From: Actinomycetes bacterium
GTDB lineage: Bacteria > Actinomycetota > Thermoleophilia > Solirubrobacterales > Solirubrobacteraceae
Length of the DNA: 5,638 nt
NCBI GenBank assembly: GCA_023405705.1
Contig: JAEXXR010000628.1
Coordinates: forward strand, 1 to 5,638
Direction of reading: 5' to 3'
Under the pieces are notes generated by a model. It was not told the DNA's origin, did no database searches, and saw nothing but the letters and a program-made list of their open reading frames with translations. Position numbers and translations under genes: made by a program. Shown here in pieces: positions 1 through 5,638 of this stretch (within the stretch, counting starts at the first letter, position 1; every line of letters begins with the position of its first letter).

Positions 1-301
1 GCGGCAGCAGCACGTTCCTGCGCACGCTCATCCACGGGAACAGCGAGCGGCTGTAGTCCTGGAAGACGACGGCCAGCTCCGGCGGCGGCCCGGTGATCGC
101 TCTGCCGCGCAGCAGCGTCTGGCCCGAGGTCGGCTCCAGCAGGCCCGCCATGCACTTCAGCAGCGTCGTCTTGCCGGCGCCGGAGGGGCCGACGATCCCG
201 ACGAACTCGAGCTCCTGCACCGCGAACTCGAGGTGCTCGATCGCGCGGGTCGTCTTGCCCCCGCTCCCGTAGCTCTTCGACAGCCCGACCACTTCAAGCA
301 C
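1..301 (-). CDS. NitT/TauT-family ABC importer ATP-binding protein (N-terminal 100 residues, runs off left edge)
   Basis: This is the nucleotide-binding subunit that would power import through the two permeases encoded upstream. It starts at GTG (301-299). The translation opens MLEVVGLSKSYGSGGK. Walker A, GPSGAGKTT, lies at residues 38-46. A Q-loop at VFQDYSRSLFPWMSV (Q81) is typical of the SsuB/TauB/NrtD group, where the residues after the Q-loop Gln often read LFPW. The ABC signature, Walker B and H-loop lie beyond the window edge, so completeness cannot be judged. The start is fixed by AAGGAG six bases upstream, directly after the stop of permease 2. It is the last visible gene of the SBP-permease-permease-ATPase operon. 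The family call is firm; the substrate (nitrate, sulfonate, taurine, pyrimidine or other) is not determinable here. Confidence 0.93.
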   Translation of the reverse strand, partial: MLEVVGLSKSYGSGGKTTRAIEHLEFAVQELEFVGIVGPSGAGKTTLLKCMAGLLEPTSGQTLLRGRAITGPPPELAVVFQDYSRSLFPWMSVRRNVLLP

Positions 302-307
302 GAGGAG

Positions 308-313
308 CTCCTT
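308..313 (-). promoter_or_regulatory. Shine-Dalgarno site of the ATPase gene
   Basis: On the minus strand the stop codon of permease 2 (TGA, 316-314) is followed at once by AAGGAG, a six-base spacer and the GTG start at 301. This decides the GTG start and shows that the ATPase has its own strong ribosome entry, in contrast to the overlapping junctions upstream. The site sits in a 10-bp palindrome, AGGAGCTCCT. Confidence 0.75.
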
Positions 314-1096
314 TCACTTCGCACGGTCGTCGCGGACGTTCCAGCGGAGCACGCGACGCTCCACCGCGCCGAACGCGAGGTTGAGGGTGAAGCCGAGCAG
401 GCCGAGCAGCAGCACGCCGGCCCACATGTCGTCGACGGAGAACTGCTGCTGCGCCTGGAAGACGAAGTAGCCGATCCCGTTCGTGCTCGCGATCATCTCG
501 CTCGTGACGAGCAGCAGGATCGCGATCGACAGCGAGGTGCGCATGCCGGCGAAGATCCGCGGCGCGACCGCCGGCAGGATCACGAGCCGCAGCCGCTGCG
601 CGCCTCTGATGCCGTAGACGCGCGCCGTCGCCAGCAGCGTCGCGTCGAGCTCGCGCACGCCGTCGCTGGTGTTGAGCATGATCGGCCAGCAGCAGACGAA
701 GGCGATCACGGCGACCTTCGTGCCGCCGCCGATCCCGAACAGCACGATCGCGGGCGGCAGCAGCGCCGCGGCCGGGATCGAGCGCAGGAAGCCGACGACC
801 GGCGAGGCGATCGCGTTCACCACCGGCGAGCTGCCGAGCAGGAAGCCGCCGACGACGCCGATCGCGATCGCGATCCCGTAGCCGGCGGTCATCCGCACCA
901 GCGACGGGACGACGTCGCTGCCGACGTGGGCGAACAGCCACGTCTCGCGGAAGGCGCCCAGCACGTCGCCGAGCGGCGCGACCGCGTAGCTCTCGTTGCT
1001 GGTCGTGTAGAGCCAGAGCGCGGCGACGATCAGCGCGGTGGCGCCGACCTCGACCGCGACCCAGCCGAGCTGTCTGCGGCGGAGCAGCGCGCTCAT
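314..1096 (-). CDS. NitT/TauT-family ABC importer permease, second of two
   Basis: This is a 260-residue integral membrane subunit (SsuC/TauC-like, BPD_transp_1 fold) that would form part of the transmembrane channel. Hydrophobic segments lie near residues 13-30, 68-88, 104-123, 125-141, 181-202 and 223-245, matching the usual six helices. The cytoplasmic EAA loop that docks on the ATPase is seen around 156-180 (ATARVYGIRGAQ, then LPAVAPR), with the conserved Gly at 162. The length is normal for the family. The ATG at 1096 is preferred because it forms an ATGA overlap with the stop of permease 1 (1093-1096); the frame stays open further upstream, but only as out-of-frame reading through the neighbouring gene. 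The ATPase follows after 12 bp. It is similar to, but clearly diverged from, permease 1, so the channel is probably a heterodimer. Confidence 0.92.
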   Translation of the reverse strand: MSALLRRRQLGWVAVEVGATALIVAALWLYTTSNESYAVAPLGDVLGAFRETWLFAHVGSDVVPSLVRMTAGYGIAIAIGVVGGFLLGSSPVVNAIASPVVGFLRSIPAAALLPPAIVLFGIGGGTKVAVIAFVCCWPIMLNTSDGVRELDATLLATARVYGIRGAQRLRLVILPAVAPRIFAGMRTSLSIAILLLVTSEMIASTNGIGYFVFQAQQQFSVDDMWAGVLLLGLLGFTLNLAFGAVERRVLRWNVRDDRAK

Positions 1097-1899
1097 GGCT
1101 CCGCCCCCACGCGCTGCGACTGGTGCCAGTGCAGGAAGCGCTTCTCCAGGCCGCCGAAGACGACGTGGACGGCGATGCCGAGGATGCCGGCGGCGACGAT
1201 CAGCGCGTACATCTCCTCGGTCTGGCCGACCGACTGCGCCAGCGCGATCGACTTGCCGATGCCGGCGTTGCCGGCGACCAGCTCGGCCGTGACGGCGACG
1301 ATCAGCGCGATCGCGGAGGCGATCCGCAGGCCGGTCGCGATGTACGGCAGCGAGCTGGGCAGCTGCACGAAGCGGATCCGCTGCGCGCGCGTGAGGCCGT
1401 AGGAGCGCGCCGTCTGCAGCGCGACCTCGTCGACCTCGCGCACGCCGTAGAGCGTCTGCACCAGCAGCACCCAGACGCAGCCGAAGGCGACGAGGAAGAC
1501 GTCGCTCGACATGCTCGGCCCGAAGACGAGGATCGCGACCGGGATCAGCGCGACGCCGGGGACCGGACGCAGGAACTCGACCGTCGGCCGCAACGCGTGC
1601 CAGGCGACGTCGTTGGAGCCCATCAGGACCCCGAGCGCGACACCGGCCAGGACTGCGATCAGCAGGCCGAGGCCGGCGCCGGCGAGGGTGGAGCCGACCG
1701 CGCTCCAGAAGGCGCTCGTGCCGGCCAGCGAGACCAGCTCGGAGAGCACCGGGACCGCGCCCGGGAGGTTGTCGCCGTCGACCAGGCCGAGCGCCGGCGC
1801 CAGCTGCCACAGCAGCAGCGCCAGCAGGACCCCGACCGATCCGAGCAGCAGCGAGCCCGAGCGCGTGCGCGGCAGCGTGTTCAGCCGCGCCGCCGTCAT
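1093..1899 (-). CDS. NitT/TauT-family ABC importer permease, first of two
   Basis: This is a 268-residue inner-membrane permease of the SsuC/TauC group. Hydrophobic segments lie around residues 16-37, 66-95, 110-127, 134-150, 188-210 and 231-250. The EAA loop spans about 163-190 (TARSYGLTRAQRIRF, then LPSSLPYIATG), with G168 and P181 in the expected places. The start is ATG at 1899, sharing one base with the TGA of the binding-protein gene (TGATG). The preceding in-frame GTG at 1902 would instead give a four-base GTGA overlap and one extra residue, and sequence alone cannot separate the two. No clear Shine-Dalgarno sequence precedes it, so translation probably depends on coupling to the upstream gene. 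Its 3' end overlaps permease 2 by four bases. Confidence 0.92.
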   Translation of the reverse strand: MTAARLNTLPRTRSGSLLLGSVGVLLALLLWQLAPALGLVDGDNLPGAVPVLSELVSLAGTSAFWSAVGSTLAGAGLGLLIAVLAGVALGVLMGSNDVAWHALRPTVEFLRPVPGVALIPVAILVFGPSMSSDVFLVAFGCVWVLLVQTLYGVREVDEVALQTARSYGLTRAQRIRFVQLPSSLPYIATGLRIASAIALIVAVTAELVAGNAGIGKSIALAQSVGQTEEMYALIVAAGILGIAVHVVFGGLEKRFLHWHQSQRVGAEP

Positions 1900-2924
1900 C
1901 ACGACGCCGGCAGCGGGAACGGGGTGATCATGTCGGCGGCCGAGATCTCGCCGGAGATCGCGCCGACGTCGAGCATCATGTCGGAGATCTCCTGGACGTC
2001 GGCCTCGTCGATCGCGTCGACCCAGATCGGCAGCGTCATTCTGCTCGCGACCGCCTCGGGGATTCTGAGGCCTCTCGTGAGCGCGGCGCGGACGGCGTCG
2101 GGGTTGTCGGTCGCGTATCTGAGCGTCTCGGCCCACGCCTCCTGGAATCTTCTGACCGTCTCCGGGTCGTCCTGCACCCACTTCTCGGAGGCGACGATCG
2201 AGCCCATCAGCTGGCCGCGCGAGAGCGAGGCGAGCGGGGTGCCGCCGTCGGCCTTCGCGGCCGAGAAGAACGGCTCGACGACGCCGGCGGCGTCGACGCG
2301 GCCGGCCTTCAGCGCGGCCGGCACGTCCGGGAACGGGATCGCGATGAATCTGACCGAGTCGACGTCGACGCCGGCCTCCTTCAGCACCGAGCGGACCTGC
2401 GAGTCGGTGAACGACTTCAGCGTCGGCACGGCGACCGTCTTGCCGTCCAGCTCCTCCAGCGATCTGACGCCGCCGGGCTTGGCGACGATGCCCTGGTAGT
2501 CGTCCTCGGCGGTCTGGCCGCCTCTGTCGACCGGGGCGATGCCGGTCAGCGGCAGTCTCTGCTCGCGCGCGGTCACGAGCGTGCCCCACGTGTTGGCGCC
2601 GAGCTGCAGCTGGTTCTTGAGGATCCGCGGGAAGACGGTCGGGGCGAGGCCGCCGACCTCGATCTGCAGGTCGATCCCGTGTCTTCTGAAGATCCCCTGC
2701 TCGAGACCGACGAAGACCGGCGCGAAGGTCGCGGCCGGCACGACGCCCATCTTGACCGTCGCCGCGCCGCCGTCTCCACCGGAGGAGGCGGAGGTCTCGC
2801 CGGCGCCCGAGCTGCCGGAGTCGTCCGAGGAGCCGCATGCCGCGAGCGCGAGCGACGCCAACAACGCGACGAGCACCGCGATCGCACGTGAAGCGCGAGC
2901 TCGCAGAAGGGACCGACTAGCCAT
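1899..2924 (-). CDS. Lipoprotein substrate-binding protein of a NitT/TauT-family ABC importer (SsuA/NMT1-like)
   Basis: This 341-residue periplasmic-binding-fold protein would capture the substrate outside the membrane and deliver it to the permeases. It has a basic N-terminus, a hydrophobic stretch (residues 14-28) and a lipobox LALAAC with the acylated Cys at 30. A Ser/Gly-rich linker (31-53) precedes the mature domain. Family-type features are VKMGVVPAATFAPVFVGLEQ (57-76), GIFRRHGIDLQIEV, the LEELDGKTVAVP strand near 157-167, and ALKAGRVDAAGVVEP (204-218). The length is normal. Start ATG 2924 is preceded by GAGAGG at 2931-2936 with a six-base spacer. It is first in the operon. Arginine codon use is odd: 12 of 22 Arg codons are AGA in a very GC-rich gene. 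The substrate is unknown; sulfonate, nitrate, taurine and thiamine-precursor transporters all share this fold. Confidence 0.92.
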   Translation of the reverse strand: MASRSLLRARASRAIAVLVALLASLALAACGSSDDSGSSGAGETSASSGGDGGAATVKMGVVPAATFAPVFVGLEQGIFRRHGIDLQIEVGGLAPTVFPRILKNQLQLGANTWGTLVTAREQRLPLTGIAPVDRGGQTAEDDYQGIVAKPGGVRSLEELDGKTVAVPTLKSFTDSQVRSVLKEAGVDVDSVRFIAIPFPDVPAALKAGRVDAAGVVEPFFSAAKADGGTPLASLSRGQLMGSIVASEKWVQDDPETVRRFQEAWAETLRYATDNPDAVRAALTRGLRIPEAVASRMTLPIWVDAIDEADVQEISDMMLDVGAISGEISAADMITPFPLPAS

Positions 2925-2960
2925 GGCAGACCTCTCTCAAAGCGGTTACGACGGGGAGCC

Positions 2961-2990
2961 TACTGTATACACACGGTCAAATGGATACAG
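2961..2990. promoter_or_regulatory. Candidate operator pair (TGTATACA palindrome and near copy) at the importer promoter
   Basis: A perfect 8-bp palindrome, TGTATACA, lies at 2964-2971. TGGATACA (7 of 8 identical) lies at 2982-2989, with centres 18 bp apart. Read another way, CTGTATAC at 2963-2970 and GGATACAG at 2983-2990 form an inverted repeat with one mismatch. GTATAC-centred palindromes are typical of sites bound by GntR-family (FCD-type) repressors; assigning this one to such a regulator is inference, and no regulator gene is in the window. On the minus strand the first copy supplies TATACA, a possible -10 about 40 bp upstream of the binding-protein ATG, but I see no good -35 at the right spacing (TTCTGT is weak). 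The pair is well placed to control the importer and perhaps the divergent receptor gene. Confidence 0.45.
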
Positions 2991-3005
2991 AATTTCTTGG
3001 CACGC

Positions 3006-3032
3006 TGAAGCTCTGAGACGTGCGGCCGATGA
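3006..3032 (+). promoter_or_regulatory. Candidate sigma-28 (FliA/SigD/WhiG-type) promoter of the chemoreceptor gene
   Basis: TGAAGCTC at 3006-3013, an 11-base gap, then GCCGATGA at 3025-3032. The sigma-28 consensus is TAAAGTTT, 11 bases, GCCGATAA. The -10 matches at 7 of 8 positions, the -35 at 5 of 8, and the spacing is exact. Transcription would start near 3039, giving a leader of about 30 bases with the Shine-Dalgarno sequence inside it. Sigma-28 factors classically transcribe chemoreceptor and late flagellar genes, which fits the gene downstream. Experimental support is lacking. Confidence 0.55.
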
Positions 3033-3057
3033 CGTGGGTCGACCGCTTGGAAAAACA

Positions 3058-3064
3058 GAGGGGA
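3058..3064 (+). promoter_or_regulatory. Shine-Dalgarno site of the chemoreceptor gene
   Basis: A purine-rich GAGGGGA runs from 3058 to 3064 and ends four bases before GTG at 3069. It supports this GTG, whose product begins with a short basic segment followed directly by the first transmembrane helix. Confidence 0.65.
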
Positions 3065-3068
3065 AGCA

Positions 3069-5171
3069 GTGAAGATCAACGTACGCACGAAGCTGCTCGG
3101 CGCCTTCCTCGCGCTCGTGGCGCTGATGGCCGCCGTCGGCGCGATCGCGATCACGCGGCTGAACGAGGTCGACAAGGTGACCAGGCACCTCGGCAACGAG
3201 AGCCTCGACTCGCTGATCGTCGTCCACGGCCTCGACGGCATGCTGAAGGACTTCCGCGAGGACCAGCTGACGCTGCTGGCGACCGCCGACCCCGACGCCC
3301 GCGGCAGGCTGGAGAGACGGATCGAGGAGAACGCCGGGATGATCTCCGGCATCCTCGAGACCGGCCGCACGCAGGGCAGCGACGAGCGGGACAAGGCCAA
3401 CGCCGCCAGGCTCGGCGAGGCGTGGGCGGCCTACCTCGGCGCCACCAGCTCGCTTCCCGCCGAGGTCGCGGCGGGCGACTTCGCCGCCGCCGGCGCGACG
3501 ATCGCCGGCCCCAGAGCGGCCGCCGCCAACGCCGCCGTGCGCGAGGCGACCCAGCCGGTCCTCGACCACCAGAGAACGCTCGCGCTCGCCGAGGTCGCCC
3601 GCAACGGCGACGCCGTCTCGGAGACGCGCACGGTCGTGCTCGTGCTGCTCGGGGCGCTCGCGCTCGTCGCGATCGCGCTCGCCCTCTGGCTGTCGCGCGG
3701 GATCGCCGGCGGCCTGCGGCAGATGGTCGCCGCCGCCCGCGGGATCGCCCGCGGCGACGTGCAGCAGCGCGTCGAGGTCCGCTCGCGCGACGAGATCGGC
3801 GAGATGGCCGCCGCCTTCCGCGAGATGATCGCCTACCTCGAGGAGACGGCCGCCGCCGCGCAGGCGATCGCCGACGGCGACCTGACCGTCGAGCTGGAGC
3901 CGAAGTCCGAGCGCGACGCGCTCGGCCACGCCTTCGCCGGCATGAGCCGCGAGCTGCGCGACGCGCTCGGCGACCGCTCGACGCTGGAGGCGCTCGTCGG
4001 CCGCATGGAGCAGCTCAGCCGCGAGGAGCTGGCGCAGCTCGACCGCGCGCTCGCCGCCGTCGCGGGCGGCGACCTGACCGTCACCGCGGAGGTGACGACG
4101 CGGCCGCTGCGCGCGGCCGACGGCGCCCGCCTCGGCCGCCTCGGCGAGATCTTCAACACGATGCTCGACCAGCTGCGGACCTCCGTCGACGGCTACGAGG
4201 AGATGCGCGGTCGCATGTCCGGGACGCTGCGTCAGATCTCGCGCGAGACGCAGGCGGTCGCCAGCGCCTCCCAGCAGATGGCGACGACCTCGGAGGAGAC
4301 CGGCCGCGCGATCGGCGAGATCGCCGGCGCCGTCGGCGAGGTCGCCGCGGGCGCCGAGCGCCAGGTCCGCACCGTCGGCGAGGCGCGGCGGCTGACCGCC
4401 GACGTCGTCTCGGCGACCGACAGCTCGACCGGCAGCGCCGAGGAGGCGACCCGCGTCGCCGACCAGGCGCGCGCCGTCGCCGAGCACGGCGCCGCGACCG
4501 TCGCGCAGGCGACCAACGCGATGGAGGCGGTCCGCGCCTCCTCCGCCGACGTGACCGCGACGATCCGCACGCTCGGCGAGAAGTCGGGCGAGATCGGCGG
4601 CATCGTCGACACGATCACCGGGATCGCCGAGCAGACGAACCTGCTCGCGCTCAACGCCGCGATCGAGGCCGCCCGCGCCGGCGAGCAGGGCCGTGGCTTC
4701 GCCGTCGTCGCCGAGGAGGTCCGCAAGCTGGCCGAGGAGTCGCAGACCGCGGCCTCCTCGATCGCTCACCTGATCGAGCAGATCCAGGCGGAGACGAGCC
4801 GCGCCGTCGCCGTCGTCGAGACCGGCTCGCGCCAGACCGAGGAGGGCGCCGCGACGGTCGAGGAGGCGCGCAGCTCGTTTCTGGAGATCGCCTCGGCGGT
4901 CGACAACATGACGACGCGCGTCGGCGAGATAGCGTCGGCGGTCGGCGAGATCTCGACCCGCGCGACGCGGATGCAGGCGAGCATGGGCGACGTGATCGCC
5001 GTCGCCGAGCAGTCGTCCAGCTCGACCGAGCAGGTCTCCGCCTCCACGCAGCAGACCTCCGCCTCCACCCAGGAGGTCGCGGCCGCCGCGCAGGAGCTGG
5101 CGCGCACCGCCGAGGAGCTGGAGCGGCTCGTCGGCGGCTTCCGCATCGAGGTCGAGAGCCTCGGCGCGTAG
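3069..5171 (+). CDS. Methyl-accepting chemotaxis protein (transmembrane chemoreceptor with 4HB-like sensor and multiple HAMP units)
   Basis: This 700-residue receptor would sense an extracellular signal and control the CheA kinase through CheW. Order: a short basic N-terminus, TM1 at about 9-28, an extracellular helical region (about 29-186) resembling the four-helix-bundle 4HB_MCP sensor, and TM2 at about 188-208. A HAMP unit follows (about 209-262, with [13 protein letters not shown]). Two further HAMP-like units appear near 263-303 ([19 protein letters not shown]) and 322-372 ([12 protein letters not shown], then [11 protein letters not shown]). The signalling hairpin runs from about 380 to the end, with its tip in [20 protein letters not shown] and [18 protein letters not shown] (521-558). 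The arms are each about 160 residues, which suggests the 44-heptad class. Three C-terminal sites fit the methylation consensus. No NWETF-type CheR/CheB-tethering pentapeptide is present; it ends ESLGA. The start is GTG with a good ribosome site. The ligand is unknown. Confidence 0.95.
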   Translation: MKINVRTKLLGAFLALVALMAAVGAIAITRLNEVDKVTRHLGNESLDSLIVVHGLDGMLKDFREDQLTLLATADPDARGRLERRIEENAGMISGILETGRTQGSDERDKANAARLGEAWAAYLGATSSLPAEVAAGDFAAAGATIAGPRAAAANAAVREATQPVLDHQRTLALAEVARNGDAVSETRTVVLVLLGALALVAIALALWLSRGIAGGLRQMVAAARGIARGDVQQRVEVRSRDEIGEMAAAFREMIAYLEETAAAAQAIADGDLTVELEPKSERDALGHAFAGMSRELRDALGDRSTLEALVGRMEQLSREELAQLDRALAAVAGGDLTVTAEVTTRPLRAADGARLGRLGEIFNTMLDQLRTSVDGYEEMRGRMSGTLRQISRETQAVASASQQMATTSEETGRAIGEIAGAVGEVAAGAERQVRTVGEARRLTADVVSATDSSTGSAEEATRVADQARAVAEHGAATVAQATNAMEAVRASSADVTATIRTLGEKSGEIGGIVDTITGIAEQTNLLALNAAIEAARAGEQGRGFAVVAEEVRKLAEESQTAASSIAHLIEQIQAETSRAVAVVETGSRQTEEGAATVEEARSSFLEIASAVDNMTTRVGEIASAVGEISTRATRMQASMGDVIAVAEQSSSSTEQVSASTQQTSASTQEVAAAAQELARTAEELERLVGGFRIEVESLGA
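5036..5077 (+). repeat. Two tandem 21-bp units encoding heptads of the receptor methylation helix
   Basis: Units at 5036-5056 and 5057-5077 both begin CTCCGCCTCCAC and share the following CAG in register. They encode successive seven-residue turns, SASTQQT and SASTQEV. Because 21 bp equals one heptad, duplication or loss of a unit would keep the coiled coil in register. Only two copies are present and similarity fades outside them, so shared selection on protein sequence is an alternative to recent duplication. Confidence 0.5.
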
Positions 5172-5177
5172 CGTGCA

Positions 5178-5238
5178 CGCCGGGGCAGCGGCGGTCTGCG
5201 TGCCCATGCGGCACTCAAGACCGCCGCTGGCCCCGGCG
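5178..5238. terminator. Long nested hairpin between convergent genes, probable bidirectional terminator
   Basis: The left arm, 5178-5197, pairs with the right arm, 5218-5238, over about 20 base pairs with one bulged base (core GGGGCAGCGGCGGTCT against AGACCGCCGCTGGCCCC). Inside the loop a second perfect stem, GTGCC-CATGC-GGCAC (5200-5214), extends the structure. It begins 7 bp after the receptor stop codon and ends 17 bp before the stop of the aldehyde dehydrogenase gene on the other strand, where a shared terminator would sit. There is no T-run on either side, so it is not a textbook intrinsic terminator; GC-rich actinobacteria often have hairpins without U-tracts. Confidence 0.7.
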
Positions 5239-5254
5239 GCGCGGTGCGGTGGCG

Positions 5255-5638
5255 CTAGGCGATCGTGATCGCCTGGACGTTGACGAACTCGCGGATGCCG
5301 AAGGCGCCCAGCTCGCGGCCCCAGCCCGAGCGCTTGATGCCGCCGAAGGGGACGCGCGGATCCGACGCCGTCATCGTGTTGACGAAGACGGCGCCCGCCT
5401 CGATTCTGCGCGCGAGCGCCTTCGCGCGGTCGAGGTCCTCGGTCCAGAGGCTGGAGCTGAGGCCGTACGGCGAGGCGTTGGCGAGCGCGATCGCGGCCGC
5501 CTCGTCGGGCACGCGCAGGACGGCCGCGGCCGGCCCGAACGTCTCCTCGCGCGCGAGCGGGCTGTCGGGCGCGACGCCGCCGACGACGGTCGGCGCGTAG
5601 AAGGCGCCCGGGCCGTCGGAGACGGTGTGGCCGACGAG
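5255..5638 (-). CDS. Aldehyde dehydrogenase, succinate-semialdehyde dehydrogenase type (C-terminal 127 residues, runs off right edge)
   Basis: This is the C-terminal part of an NAD(P)-dependent aldehyde dehydrogenase, which oxidises an aldehyde to its acid. The reading frame is open from the window edge at 5638 to TAG at 5257-5255; the apparent GTG start at 5512 is internal, since the family sequence continues upstream. Seen from the edge inward are GAFYAPTVVGG, then PLAREETFGP, whose Glu is the conserved cofactor-ribose contact of the family, then NASPYGLSSSLWTED, IEAGAVFVNTM, and SDPRVPFGGIKRSGWGREL followed by GIREFVNVQ. The SDPRxPFGGxKRSGxGREL block is common in Sad/GabD-like enzymes, so succinate semialdehyde is the likeliest substrate, but related enzymes share it. 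The catalytic Cys and the Rossmann portion lie outside. The gene converges on the receptor gene and shares no promoter with it. Confidence 0.92.
   Translation of the reverse strand, partial: LVGHTVSDGPGAFYAPTVVGGVAPDSPLAREETFGPAAAVLRVPDEAAAIALANASPYGLSSSLWTEDLDRAKALARRIEAGAVFVNTMTASDPRVPFGGIKRSGWGRELGAFGIREFVNVQAITIA

Noticed and set aside
856..880. GATCGCGATCGCGATC-type runs, resembling HIP1 (GCGATCGC) sites
   Set aside because: They encode alternating Ile-Ala in a transmembrane helix, and similar runs occur wherever ATC-GCG codons alternate in this window. Codon use explains them.
233..1402. Long plus-strand frames across the importer operon (for example 233-1402 and 1123-2499)
   Set aside because: The proteins are Arg/Asp/Ala-rich with no domain-like features and lie opposite well-supported transporter genes.
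2976..2981. TTGACC on the minus strand (complement of 2976-2981) as a -35 for the binding-protein gene
   Set aside because: It matches TTGACA at five of six positions, but the TATACA that could be the -10 is only about five to seven bases downstream and nothing -10-like lies 16-18 bases downstream.
3000..3014. TGGCACG followed by GCTC, resembling a sigma-54 promoter
   Set aside because: The GG-to-GC spacing is nine bases instead of ten, the -12 element is poor, and high-GC actinobacteria generally lack sigma-54. The sigma-28-like match overlaps it and is much better.
2946..5207. A 753-codon open frame on the minus strand opposite the chemoreceptor gene
   Set aside because: Its composition is Arg/Gly/Asp/Leu low complexity, with repeats that mirror the heptads of the receptor on the other strand. 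The receptor has clear domains. The antisense frame is open only because of the GC-rich codon pattern.
5255..5512. A short independent gene starting at GTG 5512
   Set aside because: The same frame continues upstream to the window edge with conserved aldehyde dehydrogenase sequence (FYAPTVV, EETFGP), so this is the tail of a larger gene.

Overview
This is a GC-rich bacterial window (about 70% or more by eye) with strong G/C third-position bias and dense, tightly packed genes. GTG starts, a lipoprotein-type binding protein and regular use of AGA arginine codons despite the GC content suggest a high-GC actinobacterial lineage. My best guess is a motile Thermoleophilia member (Conexibacter or Solirubrobacter-like). 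That assignment is an inference from base composition and style, not from a marker gene.

Layout: (1) Positions 1-2924, minus strand, hold a NitT/TauT-type (nitrate/sulfonate/taurine superfamily) ABC importer operon. Its order is lipoprotein substrate-binding protein, permease 1, permease 2, ATPase, and the ATPase runs off the left edge. The first three genes overlap (TGATG, then ATGA), and the ATPase follows after 12 bp with its own Shine-Dalgarno sequence, so this is one translationally coupled unit. The substrate cannot be named from sequence. (2) Positions 2925-3068 are a divergent, comparatively AT-rich intergenic region. It holds a perfect TGTATACA palindrome with a near copy 18 bp away. 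It also holds a sigma-28/FliA/WhiG-like promoter pointing at the chemoreceptor gene. (3) Positions 3069-5171, plus strand, encode a 700-aa transmembrane methyl-accepting chemotaxis protein. It has a four-helix-bundle-like sensor, what look like three tandem HAMP units, and a full signalling hairpin. (4) Positions 5172-5254 contain a long nested hairpin, probably a terminator shared by two convergent genes. (5) Positions 5255-5638, minus strand, are the C-terminal 127 residues of an aldehyde dehydrogenase of the succinate-semialdehyde dehydrogenase type; its N-terminal part lies beyond the right edge.

How the parts may relate: the importer and the chemoreceptor share a divergent control region, so one may capture a compound and the other steer the cell toward it, perhaps using the same binding protein. 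That is inference. No CRISPR array, mobile element, tRNA, rRNA or defence-like gene is visible, and no intergenic stretch reaches 300 bp. I see no clearly new biological system. The points most worth testing are the sigma-28-like promoter, the palindromic operator pair, the multi-HAMP receptor, the two-permease importer and the AGA-rich binding-protein gene.
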